Below, in pieces: positions 38,381 through 48,540 of a stretch of DNA of 64,000 nt. The DNA is from Microvelia longipes (taxonomy: Eukaryota; Arthropoda; Insecta; Hemiptera; Veliidae). The translations under genes and the position numbers were made by a program. The first letter of the stretch is position 1. Each line of letters opens with the position of its first letter. The notes beneath the pieces were generated by a model, which saw nothing but the letters and a program-made list of their open reading frames with translations, was not told where the DNA came from and did not search any database. The stretch is from contig JACMZG010001863.1 in the NCBI GenBank assembly GCA_018340805.1, positions 50,423,438 to 50,487,437 of the forward strand. The letters are read 5' to 3'.

Positions 38381-39849
38381 ACATTATTTAAGCCCTTTTT
38401 ATTTTTCCTCATTTACCTAGGTATATAAAAAAATATATGTTGCGAAAAATCCGAAACCGGGATTTTACACTCATTATCCGTTTTAGGCGTTTTTATGACC
38501 TCCTGAGTGGTTTTCACTAAGTTTTCTGTCTATGTGTGTGTGTCTGTTATTTTCTATGTATTTTTGCTAGAGATTTGAAACTTTTTTTCCAAACTAAGAT
38601 TTAGTAAAGAAGGAAAATATCTACATGTCATTTTCAATTGGTCATACATTTATTTAAATCTTTATTACTTTTTAATACATTTTCTTGATATATTTTTTGT
38701 TTCCAAATTAAGTAATATTAGAGGCACATTTTTTGTTAGTTTTGTTTGTAGTTTTCAACTTAATCTTATTTATCATTGTGATGCATCCTTCACATAGAAT
38801 AAAGAATTATTGCTCTGTATCTACATTTATCAACCGAATAAGAGAAATTTTATTTGAAATACAATTCTAGTCACGTACCAACAATTTATTTACACATATT
38901 ATTCAACTCTACTTGCTTAACAATGAACCGAAGTAATCCTTTTTAACTTTTAAATAAAAAAGTTGCTTTTGTGATGCTGCGATTTTAGATATAACATTTT
39001 TACTAGTAAATTATAACACAAGTCATACATAAACAAGGCATGGCGATTTTAATCATTTATTGTTTGTACGATTTTTGGTTATCAACATTTGATGTTCATA
39101 TATTTTGATCAATAAATGAATAAAATATGCATTGTTAACATACTATAATATTTTGTCAATTAACATTTTTCCAACCCACTACTTCAGGCTCGCTTCGCTC
39201 GTGTTCAGACAGTAAATTAATCCATTTTATTGTCAGCGATCAATGCGTATTTACTTTTATGGTCTAGCAAAAACCGTAAATAAACTTATCGTATTGAAAT
39301 GAAACATAGTAAACTTATTTATTACATATAGGGATTCAATTATACTTAATTTAACTTAATTAGATTTTTTTTTCTTTTAAATCGTATGAAAGTCATTCGA
39401 TAAAAGAAAAGTTGAACTAATGCTGATAATGAGATAAAACTTGGCAAATATGTTAGTCTTATATTTGACTACATGCGCCGAATCTCAAATCAAAGACTGA
39501 AAACTTTTTCCGCTTTTTATAACATATCTAATTTTTTTCCCTGAGTCATCATGGGAAGTTTACTATATCATAAAAAATATCCGTATAGCACAACTAGATA
39601 CAAAGATTGATTATTGTGCCAAGTTTTAACTTTCTAGCATAAATACGCTAGGAGCTACCGATAATAGTTGACACTTAAACACACGCATACAGACAGGCAA
39701 CTTTGTGAAAACCAATCAAGAGATCTGAAAACACATAAAACGGATAGATGATAATTTATGTGAAATCCCTCTGTCGATTTTGTTTTGCAAACACAATATT
39801 TCTCTTATATACTCACGGTATAAATGAGAAAAAGTAAAAAGGATAATGT
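38381..39849. mobile_element. ~1.46-kb element with long (~200-bp) terminal inverted repeats
   Basis: The left arm (about 38381-38590) and right arm (about 39640-39849) are inverted copies. CTTTTTATTTTTCCTCATTTA on the left matches the reverse of TAAATGAGAAAAAGTAAAAAG on the right (quoted from 38395 and 39821). It is followed in both by GTATATAA, GGGATTT-CAC, ATCCGTTTTA, TGGTTTTCAC, AAGTT and a CTGTCTNTGTG tract. The interior has no coding frame, so it is nonautonomous. It carries one reverse-oriented GCGA core at 39186-39204. The arms are the same family as the repeats at 30.15 and 58.36 kb. The superfamily is not identified. Confidence 0.65.
39186..39204 (-). repeat. Isolated GCGA core motif outside the arrays
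   Basis: GGCTCGCTTCGCTCG on the + strand is the reverse complement of CGAGCGAAGCGAGCC, the core of the satellites at 2.4-6.3 kb. It is a single copy inside the inverted-repeat element. Confidence 0.85.
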
Positions 39850-42189
39850 GTGATCACTAAAGATTTTCTTAAGTACAATGAGCTGATATTTAATTAAATT
39901 TTAATAGTAGTAGTGGTATTAAAATTTTTAAATAGTTTTATAGATTAGTTTGGCATTACTTAAGTGCGTTCTCGAAGTTTTTTGAAAAAGCTAAAGGAGC
40001 AAAGACCAGCTAAAGTTGGTCGTTTTATGGAATTTTGTGGAAAACTCTGCAATGTTCGTCTTTAGGAAAGTGTAATTAGTTATTCTGAGATTTCACTTTT
40101 AAACTGGATTCTTCTCTAGAAGGATTGTAGCTTGTCCATTCAACTTCTCCTAAAATCCTTTTTTAAAATTTACAGCCCTAATAATATTTCCCTGGAAGAG
40201 TAAAAAGTAGAAAGGTGATGATACATTGTGGAATTTTTAATGAAAAGAAGGCCTCGGTCCTTCGGAGTTTAAGAACGAGGTGTCGCCACCTCCGAGACTC
40301 ATAAAGCCTTTACCGTCGTTTCCCTTTAGCCTCACTATGAAGTAGGTATTAGGATTTTATTTATGGTCTTCTCCTTTCTTGGCTATTTTTTTCTTTTTGG
40401 AAGTAAAATTCCCTTTTGAAATTTATTAAAGCTCCCAACCCAGGGGAAGCTGTGGAATGGTAATCTAGGAAAATTCGACCGTGTTCTCTATATATAAAGG
40501 ATTGGAACGAGGCCTTAGAGGGAGGAAAAAAGATTTCGGTATGAAGACGGTGCGCCATGATCCTTTACTTAAAACTTGATATATTCAGCTGAAGGCATTA
40601 ACCTTACACAGCTACTGTGATGCTACTACTGCTACCAGGACTTTCTCTTGCTTTGGAAATCTTATCCTCTTGCTTGCTATATTGACTGTGAAGGAATAAT
40701 TTATGCTTTTTCTCCCTTCATAGCAGCTCATAACGTGGCTTAACGATAATTTAAAGCTTTCAGATTTATGAACTCTTACAAAACCTCACGTCTTATAAAA
40801 AGATAACTTAATTTTATTTAACTTTCATAAAACTATGAATATGGTTTATCACGCATATAGTTTTCTTAAAATGTATGAAAAAATGGCTCTTCCTAAAATG
40901 ACTGCGTCTAGGTTGACGGTAAAGCTCACGTATAATTGGTGATAAAATCTTTTTTTTTCATTTTGTTACGTATCAGTCGCGTTAACCCAACATTATTAAA
41001 GATGGTTCTTGCTCAGCTGCTAGAACATCACGCTAAAAGACATGCTACTTTAAAATCACAGTATAATCTCTGTTAATATTTATATTTCATTCTTAAACAA
41101 AATCAATGTGTTAATTTAACATAGTCCTATATTTGTAAAAGTCCGTGAGATATTTCTCGATTTATAAAAGTAATTCACAAACCTTGCTTAGTGTTGTTTA
41201 TCTGAACATGAGAATAGATACAGTGTAAAGTGAAATTTGTGTTAGTAGTCTGATGGTCGATTACTCCTAAGATACAATGCTAGACAATAGCAACAGCTAA
41301 ACCCGAGTAGTGAAGGGTAAACTTTATGTTCTGTACTAGTTTAACCGCGTGTAATAAATGTTGCCAAAACCCTATCTCTTCCTATTCAAAAGGTAGAGTA
41401 AAATCTAAAACCTTTTCCTTCATATAAACCTTTTCTCCTATATTAATATACTACTACTGGGAAAGTTATTACTGATATGTTCAACTAACTCTATGTTCAT
41501 ATAAACTTTGTATTGAAGTCGGTAAGGCCTTTAAGTTGAAAACTGCAGTATTGAAGTCACTCGTGCGAACACTGTGGCATATCCTTCAGGTCACCGAAGA
41601 GACTATGCACCCTTTATCCATTGATTTATTTCATCTATGTTTATATTTCAATGCAAACTAAACTTTTACCTATATTCTGTCAGTAGTTTTGTTTTTACTT
41701 CTCTACCAATATATACATCAATTAAATGTTTGAAAAACTCTTTTCCTTGTATAATTTATTTTATGCTTTTAGTTACTGTTATTAAATTTTACTGTGTATA
41801 ATTTTTTTAACGCGTATAATTAAAACTTTTACTAAATTTATATATTTCTTTTTGAAACAATGGTGTTAAATGTGAATTTATTTCTGTGAAGTAAAAATAT
41901 ATTGGCATTAAATAAATAAAAAGAACACGTGTTTATCCTTGAAATCGATTAAATGTACCATACATTTGTTTCTAACAGCTTGGCTATAAACTTATATTTA
42001 TTAGCTAATTCTCTAAAACCTTTAGAATTGCACTTTATAGGATGTTTACTGATAACAGCTATTACTGATAGCTTGTGTTTTTATTATGTTATAACATTAA
42101 TATTTATTAAAATTATGCTGAAATATTTCTCATGTTGCAATATGATATTTGATTACATTCAACACGAATTACATCTTACTTGATTATAA
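39850..42189. other. AT-rich, one G+C-richer island
   Basis: The island at 40.24-40.56 kb has open frames on both strands (40361-40558 minus, 65 codons; a 30-codon Pro-rich frame on plus near 40.25 kb). I recognise no protein. The rest is AT-rich with no supported feature. Confidence 0.35.
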
Positions 42190-42304
42190 TAATGCCCGTT
42201 TTAGGGCCTTTTGGCCCTTCAGGGTAATCGCCCTGCGGGAACAACCTCGGGTGCAGTGGCGTAGCCAGGATTTAATTTCGGGGGGGGCTGAATGTTAAAA
42301 ATTT

Positions 42305-42308
<4 letters not shown>

Positions 42309-42344
<36 letters not shown>

Positions 42345-42358
42345 TATATATATATATT
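42309..42358. repeat. (TA)n microsatellite within the hAT element
   Basis: A TA tract with one AA slip, about 40 bp inside the left terminus of the transposon. Confidence 0.95.
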
Positions 42359-43093
42359 CATATTAAATTTTTTTTAATTAAATATATATATACCGTTAAA
42401 ATATAGACAAGATTACAATGTATACATTGTTTGTTTTTTTTTATTTTTATTTATTATTAAATATAAAATATTATTTTATATTAAATAAATAAATAAATTG
42501 TTTCTGGTTATATATAATCAATAAAATACACATAGTTATAAAACACAAACTATATTTGCACATAATGTATTAAAATTTTTTATAATAAAATTAATAAAAC
42601 ATTTAATTTTATATAAATTTATATTAAGTAAATTTTGAAATAGTCCGCGACATCAGGGGTACATGTCATTTACCGGATTGTACAAACCAGAGAGTAAGAC
42701 TGTCGACCCCATGGTGGAATTTGGATTCCGATCGACGCTAGCGCCGCGGAGACCTACTTTTCAACTAAGTAGGCGTGGTTTAATTTCTCGCTTTTTGCCT
42801 ACGTTCCATTTGAACTTTTATATTATATTATAGTCCAGAGGCAGACGCAAAAAACGTGACCGTGTAGCCCCAAAGGTTTAACCCACTAGATCGACTTATT
42901 CTGGCTCTCTGATAATGAATCAGTGGTCTGCCGTTTTAGATAAGGGAATTTTAGCCCCGGGGCCTCTTTAAAATCCATAAAATGAACTCAAATTCTGTTT
43001 TAGCCCAATAACGTGTTCCTATTGATTTATCCAAAAATTTAAAGGGTTTTATTTAAAGTTATTTAAATTATGTGTTAAAGTTTATTAAAATGT

Positions 43094-43485
43094 GATAAAT
43101 CCATTTTTAACCATCAAAATCAGTCCAGTAAAACCGGAGATACAAATGTTGAAAGATTACCGAAAAAAAGTGTATTTTTCTACAATTTAAGTTTTTACCT
43201 ATCTTTGAGCATTATATGTCGGTCATTAAGTCATCACATATTAGAGCTGTGCTGACTTCTTTCTCTAGAACAACTCCATATTACCTGCAGTTCAACAAAA
43301 TATGCATGATTTTTAAGTCTGCCTAATTCTTAAACATGTTAATATGGGAAAACATGACATTTTAAGGTTTTTTATGCGTTTTTGGACAAAAATGTATGCT
43401 TTTTAAATGTTTTTTCGGTAATCTTTCAACATTTGTATCTCCGGTTTTACTGGACCGATTTTGATGGTTAAAAAATGGATTTATC
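43094..43485. repeat. Internal inverted repeat of the hAT element
   Basis: The left arm 43094-43170 (GATAAATCCATTTTTAACCA, then TCAAAATCAGTCCAG and so on to TTACCG) is inverted at 43411-43485 with about 95 percent complementarity, separated by about 240 bp. It may be a nested foldback insertion or a subterminal structure of the transposon. Confidence 0.8.
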
Positions 43486-44095
43486 ATGTTAACCGGCTTT
43501 CGTGTTATCAGTGGTATTACATTGTGTTTACGGTCCTGTGCTCCTTCTATGTCTAGTATTATTCTAAGCACAGGTCACACAGTTATTACTAAAAGACCTA
43601 ACTGACCGTTATGTCGTAATTGGAACTTCGAGATAATATTTCGGACAAGCCTACTTTACTTTGTATTGTTCACTGTTTTCAAATTATTTGTATATCTTTC
43701 TATTTTTATATATGTATTTGATATATTATGATATTTATATTATAAGTTTATTGTTAACAAATATATGTTATTTAATTTATTATTTTATACATTTTTTATA
43801 GCTTTTTTCACACATTTATTGCGGGTTTAGGTTATGTAAACATTTCGGGGGGGGCTGAAGCCCCCTCAGCCCCCCCCTGGCTACGCCACTGCTCGGGTGG
43901 GTCACATCTACTATGCTCAAAGTAAAGCTAAAGTTGGCGAAATCTTTTTTACATAAAATTCTATTCATAAAAACTGAGAGCATAGCCCGGGCTGTGAACC
44001 CCGGACCTCCGGTGCCAAAGTCTAGTAATATACGACCGCGGCTACGGAGGCAAATATCAGAATATTTTATAATAGTTAAGGTATTGGTCCAGTAA

Positions 44096-44380
44096 GTATG
44101 CTTTAGTCAGTTTTTTTTAAATGAGCCAATGGTTAAAATTAATCACAAGTATGAAACGAGGCATAAAAGCGCTCTAAAACCAGATAAACATAAAAGTTGT
44201 TTGTATGAGAATTCCACTCATTATAAAGTAGTGCAAGTCATCAATGCTATACCTGCTACATACAAGGAAAAGTATGATTTGAAAGATGAGAAGTACTTAG
44301 ATGTAATAAAGGCTTTTCTTATAGAAAAAGTTCTTTATAACATGAAAGAATTTTTTGATGAAATTATACATTTAAAGTAG
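44096..44380 (+). pseudogene. C-terminal tail of a non-LTR retrotransposon reverse-transcriptase ORF
   Basis: An open frame of 95 codons ends at TAG/AGC-flanked 44378-44380; the first ATG is at 44129, but the frame is open from 44096. The peptide has the hallmarks of the region after the RT domain in Jockey/CR1-like LINEs. In order these are Y-x-TRHKS (near residue 20), a PDKH-type basic stretch, a YENS..HY segment, a VINAIPATYKEK segment (the usual NxLP position), and a conserved close EKVLYNMKEFFDE (the usual YSxEEFL position). Catalytic RT motifs are absent because the copy is 5'-truncated. A typical LINE 3' UTR and tail follow on the same strand. The C-terminal frame is uninterrupted, so the insertion is probably fairly young. 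I infer the clade from pattern memory and do not claim the exact family. Confidence 0.75.
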
Positions 44381-44592
44381 CACTGTATGTGTGGTATAAT
44401 TTGATTTCTTATATGTATATGTGTGTGTATGTATGTATGTATGGATATGTATGTATATGTGTATACATTTTTATAGTAGTTTTTTAAATAGTTGTAAATT
44501 GATTTTTAGTATGTTTTTTTGACGCAACCTGTTCCAAAAATAAGTTTGGTTATTGGCAATAAAGATACATTTATTTATTTATTTATTTTACA
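44381..44592 (+). mobile_element. LINE 3' UTR and (ATTT)n tail
   Basis: Downstream of the RT tail lie a TG/TATG-rich tract (44405-44467), TTTTTTGACGCAACCTGTTCC (from about 44515), AATAAA at 44558-44563, and then ATTTATTTATTTATTTATTT to 44590. This is the usual end of a target-primed LINE insertion. It also marks the 3' boundary of the element. Confidence 0.8.
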
Positions 44593-46138
44593 AGTTTAAA
44601 TAGAGTTAGGTAATGGATTATAATATAGAGGTCCGAGATAAACACCGTGTTTTTGTTTTTATCGTTTCTACATAAAGGTATCTGTACAAAGTTAGTCTGT
44701 TGTTATCTTGTCGGGTAAGTATGGTGTAGTGTTTGTTTATTTTTATCCAAGAAGTATTTTATTAGCACAGCTTTTTGAAATAATTGCTCAACAGGCAGCA
44801 CAAAAAGTCTTTAAATGTTTCTTTTGATGAGTATATCAAGTGTTTGTGACAATTAATTTAAACATATTTTAAACAAACAACAAGGGATTTAATAAAAACA
44901 AATGTTAAGATATCACTGTTCGTATGTCAAGCATCATTAAAAAAATATATTGTACATTGAAGTTCTGCTGTATTATGGGTAATTGTTTTAGTGCTGTAAG
45001 TTCGTAAAGATAGGGAGAAGAGCAAAATAATGCAACCAGGAGAATAAAAGTTCCGAGATACTCTGAACCGAAGTTTTGTTAATTCTTCATTTCAATGGAT
45101 ATAACAGTTAAATTTGATAAGAAGAAGTTAAATAAATAACCCTATAAGTGCGAGCAAAAGTAATTATTCTTTATTTCCCCCGAAAAAAATTGCAACTCAT
45201 TGTTTTAACAACTTATTGTTTTTGATGTGGGATGAAATTGAAAAAAAAGTTAATTCCTTTTTTTAAACCTGCACAACTGAACAAGACAGCAATTACTTCA
45301 TTTAAAAAAAAGAGTATTTTTGTAATAAGGATTCATTTTATTTCCCCGTTTAATAATACATTTCTTCCGTAATTGTGCATTTTAGATGGTTTTTATTTTA
45401 AAAATAAACCCTTGAGATATTTTTTTTTGTTCAAGTGTTGTTTTCTTGTTAAAAAAATGTATAGAAATTCATTGAAATTCTTTTGTTGATAAAAAAAAAG
45501 TTATTAAAAATTTGTTGCAATTTTTTCCTTTTCTTTTAGAGTTGAAAAGTTAGTTTTATGTTGTTTTGAATTTTTGAAAATACTTGTAAATCACTCTGTG
45601 TTAGTTGTTGGCTATAAAGAGTTTCTGTACTCGACTATGTGGGAGTCAAAGCTTTGAATTTTCATACTCAAGATTTATGATTATTTTTTCGGTGTTTTTA
45701 AAGGGACATAAAATATCTTGTCCCTGGGTTTGTTTGGTAAAGAAAACAGATGTCAAATATTCGCCATAGTGGCTACACAATGCTTTTATGATAACAGATA
45801 GTATATTCTGTTATACGAAGCAAAACTGGGTTACATTCTAACAATTTTTGTTATACATTTTTTCAAAGTATATTTAACTAGCGAAAGGATTTTGTTTGAA
45901 TTGTCTATTAACTAAACACATACCATCAGATGGCATCCCTGTTTCAATTTTGTAGTTGGTTTGAACTTACTTTTTTGTAAATTAATTTAAGTATAAAGTA
46001 ATGTTATAGCAAAATACTTCAAATTCACCAAACTTTATAAATTTAGTGAAAAATGAAATTAATGAAAAAAAAGTTTATGAGTTTGCAGTCATTAAAGGGA
46101 GTAGGTGTTTTTTTAAAAAACGGTGCCTCCTTGATCAT
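44593..46138. other. AT-rich stretch, nothing recognised
   Basis: No frame, RNA or repeat that I can support. It is T-rich, with many short homopolymers. Confidence 0.35.
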
Positions 46139-46260
<122 letters not shown>

Positions 46261-46340
46261 TTTCTTGATCAAGGAGACATATATTATTGTTTGATATGTA
46301 TGTAAGACATATATTGGAGATATATATTGTTTGAGAGCAA

Positions 46341-46400
46341 ATAGTATCCAAACTCTTTGATTTAGGAAAGGCATTCGATTGACTTGTTTACATTATGTTA
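46341..46400 (+). pseudogene. Relic of a LINE RT catalytic motif (motif A)
   Basis: In frame from 46341 the translation reads EQIVSKLFDLGKAFD and then a TGA at 46380. FxDLxKAFD is the signature around the first catalytic Asp of LINE reverse transcriptases, normally followed by C-V-D-H. Here the next codon is a stop, and the continuation (LVYIML) only loosely resembles the family. The match is short, so a chance occurrence cannot be excluded. Confidence 0.4.
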
Positions 46401-47080
46401 TGTATGTCAGTTAATAAAAGCAGAACCAATGCTGATACTTAAATGTAACTTTGTATATGTCTTAGCCATATATAGTTGTACAAGAGTATAAAATTTCAAA
46501 GAAGTATGTAGGATTAAACAACTTTCTGGAGTTTTGTGTTTTTTTAACAAATTTCACTCTTGTTTTATAACAATAGGGTTCGGAATAATAAGAAATTAGT
46601 GGAAAAATAAATTTTATTATTAGTATTAGTTTCGATTTTATCAATGGATATGTGAAACATAATATGAAAAAATCACGTTCTTTTCTAATACGCTGGGAAA
46701 TTCACTTATATCGTGGCAGTGTGCTATTTATATAAACTAGTAAAATGATAAGCATACATAAGATAACGATCATTGAGGCGTGGGGCTGCGAAGCGGCCCA
46801 CTCGCCGACGCAGCTGAGTGACTGAAGGTCTCTTATTTGTTTTGTGTATTATCTCAAAAGTTGAGCTTATTTCTTTTGTAGTTAAAGATAAGGCAAGATA
46901 TAATAATATTGCGGCTATAATATTGAGAATAAAAAATTGTTTAAAGTATATGAATTAATAATATAAATTTATATTTTGCAAAATACTAAAAGTTCACCAA
47001 ACTTTTAATACTTTTTTCGTATTATCTTAAAATCAGATGTTTTATTTAAGAATTAAGTTTAATGGACTGTGAGAAATCTT

Positions 47081-47675
47081 AATTAGGAAAAATGATAATG
47101 AAGATAGCAGTCCGAGTTTTATTATATTCATTTATTTCATCAGATCTTTCGCACAAGCGATGCTTAGCATCCTCAGTAAATCTAGTAACAAGTAAACAAA
47201 ACCATAAACCAATAACATCAGAAGTCAGAAAATACATATCAAACAAGGCAAAAAAATAATTCAAAACAAATGCAAGCTAATATTAAAATAATCATGAGCC
47301 GAAACTTACAATAAGTAATATAGTTACAACATCGCGTATGTAAAACAACAGTTAAGAGCATTATGTGCTTTACGTAAAACAACATTGTTGAAAACAATAG
47401 TCATGTGCTCTTAACTGTACTCCAAACTTATACTTATATTACTTATTGAAAGTTTGGGTTCATGATTATTTTATTACTAGCTTGCATTTGTTACGAATTG
47501 TTTTTTGCCTTGTTTGGTATGTTTTTTTATTTCTGTTGTAATTGTTTTATGGTTTTGTTTACTTTTATTATTAGATTCACTGAGGATGCCAAGCATGGCT
47601 TGGGTGAAAGCTTTGATGAAATAAATTAATCTGATAAAACTCGGACTCCTGTCTTCATTATCATTTTTCCTAATT
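47081..47675. mobile_element. Foldback element with ~275-bp inverted arms
   Basis: The left arm 47081-47361 (AATTAGGAAAAATGATAATG at its outer end) is inverted at 47406-47675 (TCATTATCATTTTTCCTAATT). The ~44-bp centre has its own AACAACATTGTTG palindrome. Complementarity is roughly 85 percent, with substitutions on both arms. Matching inner words are CAAACAAGGCAAAAAA, ACAAATGCAAGCTA and ACAGTTAAGAGCA. Read from the centre outward, both arms carry a TEDAKHxLxExxDEI-like frame, intact for 61 codons on the minus strand of the left arm (47079-47264). This may be a fragment of coding sequence captured before the arm duplicated. Confidence 0.75.
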
Positions 47676-48298
47676 CAGATATTTTATCTTTGCACATTTT
47701 CACACTGTCAAATATCGTAAATTATTATAGTTAACAATTTTTCAAATATTTATTTATTTAATAATTTAAATCATAATAATTATTTATTACTATTTAAATT
47801 ATTTTTTTCTTTATTTCATTGTTTATGCTTATTTATTGATAATTTTGCTGACAATGTTTTTAAATTACTTTAATTGTCTAACATTCCTTCAAATTTATTA
47901 TATTTTTATATGATGAAAAATTAATTTATTCTTCTAAATATCCTAATAACCTTTACAAAGATATTTCATGTATTTTGATTGTTTAAGCTAAGTATTTAAT
48001 TTATTCTATTTTACATAAATTTAAAAATGACTAAAAGGTTAAATTAATGATGGTTTTTAAGACAATAGACACATAAATTAAGTTGAGTTTAAGTAGAAAG
48101 ATGTGTTTGATAGGGATATTAAGGAGGTTTTTGGGAGTTTTAGGAATTTCTTACTCCGAATGAATATAAATGTGAGGTCTGTTGCTATTTTGTTAGAGGA
48201 ATAATAAATGTATATTAAATAAAATTATGAGTGATTTTAACTTGAAGTCTTTACATTGATGAAAATCTAAAACTCTCTTTTCTCAATAATATTAAACT
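47676..48298. other. AT-rich stretch, nothing recognised
   Basis: Very T/A-rich, with no supported feature. Confidence 0.35.
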
Positions 48299-48385
48299 TA
48301 TATTTATTTTATGTTACATGTACACGTATTTATTTTATGTAACATGTACACGTATTTATTTTATGTAACATGTACTCGTATTTTT
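48299..48385. repeat. 26-bp tandem repeat, about three units
   Basis: ACGTATTTATTTTATGTAAC plus ATGTAC recurs at 48324 and 48350, with partial units on both sides. The units differ by one or two bases. Confidence 0.9.
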
Positions 48386-48451
48386 TTGGATAACTTGTGC
48401 AACATATTACTTTAAATGATTTTTTTATTAATTAAATGTATTTATATTAGG

Positions 48452-48532
48452 CCACCTCCGTCGTTAAGATATCAGTTATTATAATGACCTTTCACACTAC
48501 CGAGGTCTGGGGTTCGCATCCGAGGTTACGCT
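48452..48532 (+). ncRNA. tRNA-like SINE head (Pol III promoter boxes)
   Basis: A B-box-like GGTTCGCATCC at 48511-48521 lies in GTCTGGGGTTCGCATCCGAG. An upstream CCTCCGTCGTTAAGA block resembles the CCTCCGTAGCCGCGG block of the head at 44.0 kb. ACCTC/GAGGT can pair across the segment, but the anticodon and T stems do not form properly. I therefore read it as a tRNA-derived repeat rather than a functional tRNA. Confidence 0.5.
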
Positions 48533-48540
48533 ATTAGTTT

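Larger units (their letters stand above)
42254..43891. mobile_element. Nonautonomous hAT-type DNA transposon, 1638 bp
   Basis: The ends are perfect 16-bp inverted repeats, CAGTGGCGTAGCCAGG (42254-42269) and CCTGGCTACGCCACTG (43876-43891). Both ends also carry a G-run plus GGGGCTGA just inside. An exact 8-bp direct duplication, CTCGGGTG, flanks it (42246-42253 and 43892-43899); 8-bp duplications are characteristic of the hAT superfamily. No transposase frame is present. The interior holds a (TA)n tract near the left end and a ~75-bp internal inverted repeat. The CAGTGGCGTAGCC-type terminus is common among invertebrate hAT-like elements. The target site lies inside a SINE core. Confidence 0.9.
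42190..44056 (-). mobile_element. SINE-like element, minus strand, split by a hAT insertion
   Basis: On the minus strand a tRNA-like head lies at about 44056-43979, with B-box-like GGTTCACAGCC at 44000-43990 inside CCGGGGTTCACAGCCCGGG. It is followed by a linker and the conserved core GAGCATAGTAGATGTGACCC, which runs to 43892. The core resumes at 42253 on the other side of the inserted element: TTCCCGCAGGGCGATTACCC, then TGAAGGGCCAAAAGGCCC and TAAAACGGGCATT. Removing the hAT and one copy of its target duplication restores alignment with the core at 54.08-54.17 kb. The 3' side is AT-rich. This is a Pol III-type retroposon by structure; its partner LINE is unknown. Confidence 0.7.

Noticed and set aside
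48452..48532. Functional tRNA gene
   Set aside because: The B box is good, but the T stem, anticodon stem and acceptor do not pair as a cloverleaf. It is better read as a tRNA-derived repeat.
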